This document shows positions 1 through 10,394 of a stretch of DNA of 21,158 nucleotides, one piece after another. How positions within the stretch are numbered: the first letter of the stretch is position 1; the number at the start of each line of letters is the position of its first letter. This DNA comes from Discostella pseudostelligera (lineage: Eukaryota > Bacillariophyta > Thalassiosirophyceae > Thalassiosirales > Thalassiosiraceae). The DNA lies in NCBI GenBank assembly GCA_036940085.1, contig JALLBK010000135.1, forward strand, positions 1 through 21,158. Direction: 5' to 3'. The notes below the pieces were generated by a model. That model ran no database searches and was not told the origin of the DNA. It saw nothing but the letters and a program-made list of their open reading frames with translations. The position numbers were made by a program, and so were the translations under genes.

Positions 1-2
1 GT

Positions 3-170
3 GCGAGTCCAACCGAATGTTCGTTATTAGCCAGTAGCGACATGTTCCCTGAGGGGTTCAAACCAACCAAAAGCTTCGATGATCTGGGTAATATTGTTGT
101 GCCCGATGTTGACAAGCAAAAGAAAGATGGTTCCTTCATCAATAAGTTGAAACAAATGGTCGGAATCTAG
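3..170 (+). CDS. 3' end of an unidentified protein (partial)
   Basis: An open frame runs from the window edge to a TAG at 168-170 and gives the last 55 residues of a protein whose start lies outside the window. The other two forward frames close quickly. The tail is hydrophilic with no membrane segment: a Pro/Ser/Asp-rich stretch, then a lysine-rich end (KLKQMVGI). I do not recognise a family. The reading frame and the convergent arrangement with the next gene (stop at 264 on the other strand, 93 bases away) are the only support, so an alternative 3' UTR explanation is possible. Confidence 0.5.
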   Translation, partial: ASPTECSLLASSDMFPEGFKPTKSFDDLGNIVVPDVDKQKKDGSFINKLKQMVGI

Positions 171-263
171 ACTTGCGTAGATGTAATTGTGACGAGGATG
201 TCAGATTGACACAGTAATATGCATAGTACACTGATTGTTGACTACATTACCACCCTTACTGTT

Positions 264-1688
264 TCATTGCGCATATCCATATTCGTAGAGCAGATTCGTT
301 AGCATTTGAACTTGTAAAATTCTAGCTTCGAGGCCGTAGTGTGCTTGCATGTCACCTCGAAGTCTCTGTTTTTCGTGGCTTCGATGTTCAATTGCTGATC
401 CAAAGTCTACTGAAAGGAATTTGCTCTGTTCAGGTCGTCCTCGACGTCTATGATTTTCGTTCCAATCGTCAATATATTCTGTTGCTCGTCTATTCAATTC
501 CTTTATGACATAACTTTGTTCATCTCCGTCGTAATACCCGCTCGTTCTCCAGACGATGAGTAAATCAGGTGATTGTTCAGCTAGCATTGCTAATTTTTCA
601 AGTGTCAATTCTAAGAGTCGGTACAGTGTCTCAGGCCATTGAATCTGATTCAAATGCATCCTATCAAATAAAGGATGATGACAAGCAGTTTGTTTCACAG
701 TTTCCCAGACTCCAGGTCCGACAATGTGCATCGTATAATGCCTCGAAATGGATTGTAGTGTAAGAAGTTCACTGGTGACAAAATCATAGATGTTGCCCAA
801 ACAATTAGTGTTGATGTAATCGTAAAGAAGTGGAAAGTGCGATGGACTATGTTGTTGCTGTGGAATTTGGAAGTCTGCAGTTCTTGGCGGGAGCCACCCT
901 CCGGTTGGATGAGGTCGGCACACTTTGATCTCAAAACGGGAAGATTTCGGAAGCACAGTAACGGTAGAATTGACGTTCTCATTTTGTTCCATCAGCTGAG
1001 TACTCACATAAGGATACACTCTTCGACAAGGCTCGGTGAGGAATTCTTTGTTCACATCAATGATTGCTCGGTGATCTAACAGTCTCGGATCTATCGGTGA
1101 AGGTGAATGAAGCAACAATGACAGCAATTCCTCCTGGTCAATCCCTTTACTTGGAGCATCCAGTCCACGTCTTACAAAATACGTCGCTGGAATTCCAAAC
1201 GGTGGGTTTGGAACCTGTGATGGAAATCCTTTTGGAAAGTGAGTTGTTGCTCCGAACCATACGTCGTAACTCAGAATTCCATGCAATGTACCATATAATC
1301 GGCGAAATGTAGAATCCCCTTGAAGTAGAATTGAGTGATGACGAAATGCTTTTTGAATTTGGTGAGGGGTGTAGAGTTGAGATTCTGTATTGCTGCTGTG
1401 AGATGGAAAGTGAAACGAATTTCCAATCCAATGGATGTCGGTAGCATTCCAAACCTTCCCTGTCAGTACCGGAGGAGGAGGATCTAGCCAGGGTCGAAGA
1501 TGCACTTGGGCTTCAAATTGCGGTTCAACTTTTGATGACATCTCTGCAAGACGTCGACTCCCTTCCAGTGCATAAAATTGTGATAATTCAAGAATGATCA
1601 AGCTCGTGTATGCGACAGCACTGATAACGAAAATTACAACTCCAAGGCATCGCCCACCTAGCCACGGCTGTCTACTGATATCCAGCAT
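264..1688 (-). CDS. Type II membrane SGNH / PC-esterase-like protein
   Basis: A single-exon 474-residue protein. Residues 14-36 form one hydrophobic segment after a short basic N-terminus, which predicts a signal anchor with the bulk of the protein in the Golgi or ER lumen. The segment HSILLQGDSTFRRLYG (residues 118-133) carries the GDS nucleophile motif of SGNH and PC-esterase folds. A WRTSG strand lies near 382. An Asp and His close to the C-terminus (GDMQAHYG, D446 and H450) sit where the family places its second catalytic motif. That family includes plant TBL acetyltransferases, NXPE and CASD1 proteins, which acylate or deacylate glycans. The role here, modification of a secreted polysaccharide, is inferred from fold signatures only. 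The Asp-His spacing (D-x3-H) differs by one from the DxxH of TBL proteins. The first Met precedes the anchor, so the start is reasonable. Confidence 0.65.
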   Translation of the reverse strand: MLDISRQPWLGGRCLGVVIFVISAVAYTSLIILELSQFYALEGSRRLAEMSSKVEPQFEAQVHLRPWLDPPPPVLTGKVWNATDIHWIGNSFHFPSHSSNTESQLYTPHQIQKAFRHHSILLQGDSTFRRLYGTLHGILSYDVWFGATTHFPKGFPSQVPNPPFGIPATYFVRRGLDAPSKGIDQEELLSLLLHSPSPIDPRLLDHRAIIDVNKEFLTEPCRRVYPYVSTQLMEQNENVNSTVTVLPKSSRFEIKVCRPHPTGGWLPPRTADFQIPQQQHSPSHFPLLYDYINTNCLGNIYDFVTSELLTLQSISRHYTMHIVGPGVWETVKQTACHHPLFDRMHLNQIQWPETLYRLLELTLEKLAMLAEQSPDLLIVWRTSGYYDGDEQSYVIKELNRRATEYIDDWNENHRRRGRPEQSKFLSVDFGSAIEHRSHEKQRLRGDMQAHYGLEARILQVQMLTNLLYEYGYAQ

Positions 1689-1790
1689 CGTGTCTACAGA
1701 AGCACAGATCTTTTCCTCTCATCTCCCGCGCGGAAACAGATCAGCTGTCGCCGTCGAGGTGGAATTGTACTCCTAATTGGTATGATAATT

Positions 1791-1829
1791 GGTAGTGGTA
1801 GTGGTAGTGGCAGTGGTAGTGGTATTGGC
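1791..1829. repeat. GGTAGT/GGCAGT simple repeat
   Basis: An imperfect six-base tandem repeat of GGTAGT with single substitutions (GGCAGT, GGTATT). It lies about 100 bases upstream of the SGNH gene start. It is non-coding and probably ordinary microsatellite sequence. Confidence 0.85.
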
Positions 1830-2113
1830 AGAGTCCTTCCCATCTTTGTTCGACGATTGTCACAAAAATTGACGTTGGTCTTGATGGTACTGCTATGGAG
1901 TGTCGAATTTTCGATGTCGTTATCAGGATAATTGAGTAGAAATCATTGTGAAAGTGAGTGGTGAAGGTGCTAGTGGATGGTATCGGACGTCGTGGTGCAT
2001 GAGAGGAGCGTTGGGTGTTGGGTGTTGGGTGTTACCAGTTGCAGGTCATGCTCGCTGGCGGGCGGCTGATAGATGGCTGCACGGATGTATGGTGTATGGT
2101 GGTATCTATGAGA

Positions 2114-2172
2114 TTTTGGCGGGAAGAAAATTTGGAGTGGCGTAATTTTGGCGGGAACAGAGAGTGACGTCA
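2114..2172 (+). promoter_or_regulatory. Two E2F-like sites followed by a CRE palindrome
   Basis: The 12-mer TTTTGGCGGGAA occurs twice, at 2114-2125 and 2146-2157, in the same orientation and 32 bases apart (about three helical turns). A perfect TGACGTCA follows at 2165-2172. TTTSGCGC/TTTGGCGGGAA is the known E2F/DP consensus, and TGACGTCA is the full CRE site bound by bZIP factors. Whether they act on the HMG-CoA reductase gene (577 bases downstream) or the SGNH gene (about 430 bases away) cannot be told. Confidence 0.5.
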
Positions 2173-2594
2173 GCAAAGCTGACATCGACGTTCGAGTTCT
2201 GACACCACGATTTTTGACTTTTGACTTTTGTGAGCAGTCAGCAGTTCCAACGCACTTGAACAAGACAGGATTTTGAGAAACTCTCAATCCGATTCCTCTC
2301 CTCTTTCTCTCCCTACAGAATGTCGTTACCTGAATGAAAATATCGTCATATTGAAATTGTCAAAGCCATTTTGACACATTTCCAAAATCCTTGAGAATGG
2401 AGAATTCATGTAGGAATTCATATGAAAATATTTTAGATTTTTAAAATTCAAATTTCTCCTCCTAACCCTTCTCACTTCTCACAAAAGAGTGCGAAACTCA
2501 CCATCACCACCACCACACACGAACTCACCACACACCGCCCGCCCTCACCCGCACCACCAAGCCCGTCTTGCGTAGGCGCAAGCAAGAAGCAAGC

Positions 2595-2774
2595 ATGACC
2601 ATGACGAGCCGCGAGCCGGCAACGAACAAGCTCGAGCGAAGAGGACTAGATACTATCGTTGTGGAATCGTACTCCTCATCATCTGAATTCCACCGCTACC
2701 AACATCAATTATTCCTAGCAATCCATTCGTTCTCGTGCGCATTTTGCAATGATGGAAAATATCCCTTCAATTGA
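2595..2774 (+). other. Possible upstream ORF overlapping the HMG-CoA reductase start
   Basis: An ATG at 2595 opens a 59-codon frame that passes through the HMG-CoA reductase start codon in another frame and stops at 2774, 26 bases inside that gene. If the transcript starts upstream of 2595, ribosomes initiating here could not reinitiate at 2749 in the usual scanning manner, so the uORF would damp translation. The peptide is hydrophilic and matches nothing I recognise. The transcript start is unknown, so the uORF may lie outside the mRNA. Confidence 0.3.
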
Positions 2775-4739
2775 TACTGTCATTTCCCAACTCCAAACAG
2801 TGTCCACCACCCAAGTGTACGCCACCGTCATTGCAGTGAGTTTGGCCTTTGCCTTCTTCCTACTCAACAGCGGCGGAGGGTCCTCCGCGTTTGCGATAAA
2901 GGAGAACGAGTCATCAGATCCGTTGCGTAAACCCATGGCTCCCATGGTCAGGAAGCAACAACAACAGCGGGCGGCGTCGACACCCGAACCCAAATGGCAC
3001 ATTCTCAAAATCACCAATTACGTCGCCGCCACTGGATTTCTTCTATCCGTACTTCAATTTGCATCGAATGCATCAACATATCTTAACGATTCAACGTCAC
3101 TGCTACAGTTTCTGTCGGTGTGGAGTGTATTTTTGTGTTACTTCTTTGGATTCTTCGGGATCAGTTTCGTAGAGCTGGATGACTTCGCAGACCAGCCGCT
3201 ATCGTCGCAGCAACAACAACAGCAGCAGCAGCAGCAGCAACCATCTGATTTCCAGATGACACCTCGCAAATCTCACAAAGTTGGCAGGTAGTCTCTACTC
3301 TATTTTATTTTGATATTTTTGCTTTGTCTGCTTTCTCAAATCAATTATCCCCCCTTTTGCAATAATAATTCAGTTCCGAGCCTCCCGTAAAAGTAATCAA
3401 CGTTCATCCCCCTTCGTCGTCTGCCCCGGTATGCACTGATCCCACTTCGTTCAAGAAGCCATCATCGAGTATCCCGAGCAATCTGAGAGAGTTATCGAAC
3501 ATTGAAATTGCCTCCCTTGTCTTGCAGGATACAATCAAAGACCACCAATTGGAAAAGCTTCTCGATCCGCATCGCGCTGTGGAGGTACGAAGACTGAAAT
3601 TTGATGCTCAGCTTGATACACTAGGACGAGGGGGGTCATTGTCAGAGCTTCCCTTTAAACATGACTTGGATTACAAACGTGTTCTGGGGGCGAATTGTGA
3701 AATTGTTGTTGGCTACATTCCGATTCCGGTGGGGATGGCAGGCCCAATCACTTTAAATGGAGAGTCAGTGTACATTCCCATGGCTACCACGGAGGGATGC
3801 CTCGTGGCTAGTACCAACCGAGGCTGTAAAGCAATTTCTCAAGGAAGTGGGGCAACCAGCGTCATCCTGAGAGACGGTATTACACGTGCTCCATGTGTTC
3901 GATTACCGAGTGCAGCACAGGCGGCGGAAGTGGCACTTTGGGTTGACACACCGGAAAATTTCCTGAAGCTCAAAGCCGCATTTGAATCCACCACCAGTTT
4001 TGGCAAGTTGATCGAGGCCCAGCCAACCGTGGCGGGTAAGAATGTCTACATTCGTCTTCGTTGTTTCGCTGGTGATGCCATGGGTATGAACATGATCAGT
4101 AAAGGCAGTCTTGCTGTCATCGAGGCACTCCGATTAGATTTCCCCAACTTATCCCTACTGGCACTTAGTGGCAACATGTGCACTGACAAGAAGGCTGCTG
4201 CCGTGAATTGGATTGAGGGGAGAGGAAAGAGCGTTGTCATCGAAGCTACGATTCCGCATGATGTTGTTCGGGTAACGCTCAAGACATCAGTCAAGGCAAT
4301 TGTGGAAGTGAATTTGAACAAGAACTTAATAGGAAGTGCCATGGCCGGAGTTGTTGGAGGATTCAACGCCCACGCTGCCAACAATGTAACGGCGGTATTT
4401 CTCGCCACCGGTCAGGATCCAGCTCAGAATGTTGAAAGTTCGAACTGCATGACACTGATGGAAGAGACAGCCGACGGTGACTTGTGGATATCTTGCACAA
4501 TGCCCAGCATTGAAGTTGGCACTGTCGGAGGAGGCACGAGCCTGCCTGCCCAAGCGGCATGTCTCAAAGCCATTGGAGTTAAAGGCGGTGGGATAAATCC
4601 TGGGGACAATGCCAGACAATTGGCACATGTTGTGGCTGCTGCTACCATGGCTGGCGAATTAAGTTTGATGGCTGCACTAGCGAGCAATTCGTTAGTGGCT
4701 GCTCACATGGCCCACAATCGTAAGCCAGCGTCGAAGTAG
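2749..4739 (+). CDS. HMGR: 3-hydroxy-3-methylglutaryl-CoA reductase (class I)
   Basis: This enzyme makes mevalonate from HMG-CoA with two NADPH, the committed step of the mevalonate/sterol pathway, in the ER membrane. Exons are 2749-3287 and 3374-4739; the 86-nt intron has GT/AG ends, and the joined frame gives 634 residues. Exon 1 encodes three hydrophobic segments (about 22-40, 88-106, 120-141) and an 11-glutamine run (154-164). The catalytic domain begins near 230. Visible class I signatures are GYIPIPVGMAGP, TTEGCLVAS (Glu320), DAMGMNM, TDKKAAAVNWIEGRGKS (Lys452/453), GQDPAQN (Asp528) and AAHMAHNR (His624). The membrane part is much shorter than the animal sterol-sensing domain and closer to plant-type enzymes. 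The AMPK/SnRK1 serine that normally sits six residues after the catalytic His is Lys630 here. The start is the first of two tandem ATGs. Confidence 0.96.
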
Positions 4740-5277
4740 TGGGAAATAGCAGTGCCGTGTGGCTACCTATGATATATGTGTAATTGTATTGAAGTAACCT
4801 TCATAAGTAGAGATGGTAAAATAATGGGTTGGTGACAAAATGACGAGCATCACACCTGAGCTTCAACTGAACTGTTTATGAGACAATATGAATAGTGTGC
4901 AATCAAGTCAGCAATTATTGCTTCAGATGAGAGCACGTGTCATGACGAAGCAGCAGAAGAATTGATGAGTTATGAGTTGGCTGCTTGCTCCTAATCGTTT
5001 GTCCACGTGGAACTCATTGTCTCAATCGCAACTCCACGTGGAATTCCTTGTCACCAGACAGACGAATGTCTCATGTCCACGTGGAATTTGTCTGTCTCCC
5101 TCCCTACTCCACGTGGAGTTCATTTGTCGTCGTCCCACACCCCAACCTACTAACCATAATCTCCGCCGCCATCCAATCGGAGCGGTACTCCTACTCCTAG
5201 AGCAAGGACATAACTTCTAGTAGCTTCAGCATTCCTTTATCCCAGACGCTCTACCCCAGAGCTTCGTATCATTCACA
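4740..5277. promoter_or_regulatory. Intergenic region between HMG-CoA reductase and GET1
   Basis: This holds the 3' end of the HMG-CoA reductase transcript and the upstream region of GET1. No gene is convincing; the short open frames across 4972-5220 are by-products of the repeats. It contains a lone CACGTG (4934-4939) and the four-copy CCACGTGG array (5003-5116), which is described separately. Confidence 0.5.
5003..5116. promoter_or_regulatory. Array of four CCACGTGG G-box palindromes
   Basis: Perfect eight-base palindromes CCACGTGG start at 5003, 5034, 5077 and 5109, each followed by A (CCACGTGGA). Two are followed by AATT and the outer two by ACTC or GTTC. Start-to-start distances are 31, 43 and 32 bases, close to 3, 4 and 3 turns of B-DNA, which would put all sites on one face. 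CACGTG is the core bound by bHLH and some bZIP factors. The array ends 161 bases before the GET1 start codon, so GET1 is the likeliest target. Confidence 0.6.
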
Positions 5278-5919
5278 ATGACGTTCCTCCCCTACCCAAA
5301 CATCCCCTACAAAATCGTCCACACGGGCGATATTGTACTGCTCCTAACCCTGGGCTTCGTCTACGAGTTGGTGATGCGTATCTACCAACACAGCAATGCC
5401 CGTCGGACACCGCAGGAGAGGAAACTGAAAATCTATCTCGCAACGCTACGGTATGAAGCCGCAAAGAAACGAGCACTCGGACCATCTGCATTTGTCGAAA
5501 CGGCCAAGCTGGAAAGGGCAGTGTTGGCAACTGAAAAGGAACTGAACAAGTTGGTGGAGGGACGGGAGGCACGTACTGCTCGAGTTGCAAAGTTAGTTAA
5601 GAAATGCAATTATGCAACAAATGTGTTGGTTATTTTGGCATACTGGGGTGTGGCAATTGTGGCAATCGATGGAGCTCGTCTGTACAGAACAAATGACGAT
5701 TCATCGGATGAGATAATAACTGGTACTGAACATGCTGCCGCCTTTTGGAAGGGTTTCATGTTCCCACTGCCTTACAATGGGATGGCATACAAGATTGCTC
5801 AACTTGGAATTGATAGCGCGATGAAGCCGTCATGCTTGGGTGCATTAATTGTAGTTTGGGCTGCAAGAGTCACCAGCGGAGAACTTTTCGAAGTTGCCCT
5901 GCAATGGATTGCCCGATAG
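5278..5919 (+). CDS. GET1: GET1/WRB (CHD5-like) ER receptor for tail-anchored proteins
   Basis: A single-exon 213-residue protein with the architecture of the GET1/WRB family: a first membrane segment (about 18-36), a basic coiled-coil region (about 45-110), then two further membrane segments (about 112-132 and 184-200). The family hallmark in the coiled coil, a Pro-Ser-x-Phe-Val then Ala-Lys-Leu-Glu-Arg pattern, is present as GPSAFVETAKLERAV (residues 68-82). The GET1 coiled coil receives the GET3 ATPase carrying tail-anchored clients, and together with GET2/CAML it inserts them into the ER membrane. Length is typical. The ATG at 5278 immediately precedes the first membrane segment. Upstream lies the G-box array; downstream the gene converges on CDC48 with 205 bases between stops. 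Confidence 0.88.
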   Translation: MTFLPYPNIPYKIVHTGDIVLLLTLGFVYELVMRIYQHSNARRTPQERKLKIYLATLRYEAAKKRALGPSAFVETAKLERAVLATEKELNKLVEGREARTARVAKLVKKCNYATNVLVILAYWGVAIVAIDGARLYRTNDDSSDEIITGTEHAAAFWKGFMFPLPYNGMAYKIAQLGIDSAMKPSCLGALIVVWAARVTSGELFEVALQWIAR

Positions 5920-6124
5920 TGGTTTTGTAAATTAAGTACTCATGGATCTTTCAGTTGGTACTGTTCTGTACAATGCAGAGGTTATGCAGGCCTGAAATAC
6001 AATGCTAAAGGAGGAACATTATATATTAGAGGCTTGCAGACTACATGCAATCCCATGTGAGCAGGAAGAGTTTATCCCCATCAAGACGCTACTGCACTCA
6101 ATTCCCGCGCTGTATCTATCGTGT

Positions 6125-9063
<2,939 letters not shown>

Positions 9064-10143
9064 ATGCCATCTACTATGCCTACGCCATCCCACTCCCAAC
9101 CATTCCGCAAATGCCACCTGCATGTTCTTCGCTCTCTTTACGCGAGCCAGGATGAGAGTAACGCGCACGTAGGTCAAGGCAATGACAATGCTGAGGAACA
9201 ACTCCACCATCACCGGACATCGTCGACATCGAGTAATGAGTACGGGGAGGAGAGAACTGAAGACAATGCCTTGACCAAGGAAGATAATGAATGTGAAGGC
9301 GCGACAGAGGACAGATCCGATCCAAATCTTCCAGAAAATAATGTCTATGATTCTGAAATTCCTGTACGCGCTGAAATATGGAGCCACATCGAACGATTCC
9401 TCCACCTACGGGCACAATATCGTCCACACCAGGAACGTCAACTGCACTGGTCCAAAGTCTACGCCGAATCGAATTTTCGTCTAGAGTCGATACTGTCAAC
9501 AGCATCTTCTATCAGTAAGCAGGTTGGTCATGTACCAATGTCATCAAAGTCGTCATTGACTCCTCGTACGCCCCTGTTTGGTACATCTGGACGAAGTGCT
9601 TCCCTGACGCCAAGTCATTCATTGACACCAGTGAGTTCCAACCGGAATAATAATGCTACCAAGACGAGAGTAGTAAATCATGATCACCGTGGTGGAGAAC
9701 TGGTTACTACCCTTCCAGCATGGAATTTCATCAACCAAATGCTGCATCGACAGACACGACAAAGCATACAATCTTGTACATCGTTCCGATCACAACCATG
9801 CTTGACTATTTTGCAAGAGGAGGCGGAATTGCGATGCAATTTATTGCAAAAGATATTAATGTATCGGGGATCGATACTGCAACAACCCGCTGGTAAACGA
9901 AGGAAATTGGAACAAGCTACAGAGCTTGAACGTACCGCAGACTCAACCACCGCATCTTCCTCATTGGGAAACTTCATATTCAGTAAATACTCCAAGGCTG
10001 GTCGTGAAATTGAATCTGCTGCCGATATCGACGCTGACGAAGACGAAGACTTTCTCACATGTGCACAAATAAAATTTCATCTATGGGCATCTGTATTGTC
10101 ATCGGTGAGGGAAATAATCGACGAGAGCTCACACCCCGTGTGA
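9064..10143 (+). CDS. Unrecognised protein, putative nuclear
   Basis: A 359-residue open frame that I cannot assign to a family. Residues 1-95 are low-complexity, His/Ser then Asp/Glu-rich. A helical-looking block (about 101-152, from VRAEIWSHIERFLHLRAQYR) follows. Next is a Ser/Thr-Pro cluster (about 164-190, with SLTPRTP, SLTP and SLTP, possible proline-directed kinase sites). Two further helical blocks lie at about 218-270 and 331-353 around a basic GKRRKLE stretch (277-283) that resembles a nuclear localisation signal. The start is uncertain: the frame is closed by a stop at 9055, so Met1 at 9064 or Met5 is used unless there is an unseen 5' exon. The better-context tandem ATGs at 9045 and 9048 are out of frame. 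No introns are evident. Confidence 0.65.
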   Translation: MPSTMPTPSHSQPFRKCHLHVLRSLYASQDESNAHVGQGNDNAEEQLHHHRTSSTSSNEYGEERTEDNALTKEDNECEGATEDRSDPNLPENNVYDSEIPVRAEIWSHIERFLHLRAQYRPHQERQLHWSKVYAESNFRLESILSTASSISKQVGHVPMSSKSSLTPRTPLFGTSGRSASLTPSHSLTPVSSNRNNNATKTRVVNHDHRGGELVTTLPAWNFINQMLHRQTRQSIQSCTSFRSQPCLTILQEEAELRCNLLQKILMYRGSILQQPAGKRRKLEQATELERTADSTTASSSLGNFIFSKYSKAGREIESAADIDADEDEDFLTCAQIKFHLWASVLSSVREIIDESSHPV

Positions 10144-10394
10144 AGATACTTGGAGTGCACACCAAAATAACTTGACAAGATTGTTTATAATCCGTGTCGT
10201 TAGTAGATTATATGCATTAATCTTGATCAGATGGGGATTGATGGTACACGTTAGCTTTTCTAAGTTGGTGGATTAGTACAGGGGTTCTAAACAAGTTCAA
10301 TCCTGGTGTGTAGGTCGTACTAGCCGTGCGGTTGCGAAATCCGGCCTTCCTGCCTCCACTTCACCTGGTTAAAAATCTGATATTCTATTGTGCT

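Larger units (their letters stand above)
1689..2748. promoter_or_regulatory. Divergent intergenic region between SGNH gene and HMG-CoA reductase
   Basis: This 1.06 kb gap contains no convincing gene: its open frames are short and rich in low-complexity residues. It holds a GGTAGT-type simple repeat (1791-1829), three TTGGGTG units (2011-2031), nearly three TTTTGAC units (2212-2230), two identical E2F-like sites (2114-2125 and 2146-2157), a TGACGTCA palindrome (2165-2172), an AT-rich block with TAGGAATTCATATGAAAAT (2411-2429), and a C/A-rich stretch (about 2500-2565) that looks like 5' UTR of the downstream gene. A small hairpin (CTTGCG at 2567-2572 pairing with CGCAAG at 2577-2582) precedes an upstream ATG at 2595. 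No transcription start is identifiable from sequence alone. Confidence 0.5.

Noticed and set aside
2011..2033. TTGGGTG x3 as a telomere-like repeat
   Set aside because: It has only three units and is not the TTAGGG type; it is an interstitial microsatellite.
1970..2287. Minus-strand 105-codon open frame in the intergenic region
   Set aside because: It runs through simple repeats (TTGGGTG and TTTTGAC units) and the E2F/CRE sites, and encodes low-complexity sequence with no recognisable motif.
4046..4687. Several minus-strand open frames within HMG-CoA reductase
   Set aside because: They are shadows of a strongly recognised catalytic domain on the other strand.
5003..5116. G-box array as a CRISPR-like repeat
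   Set aside because: The repeated unit is 9-13 bases with irregular spacers, in a eukaryotic context, and palindromic as transcription-factor sites are.
10260..10320. Possible tRNA (AGTTCAATCC resembling a T-loop)
   Set aside because: I could not form an acceptor stem, D-arm and anticodon arm around it.
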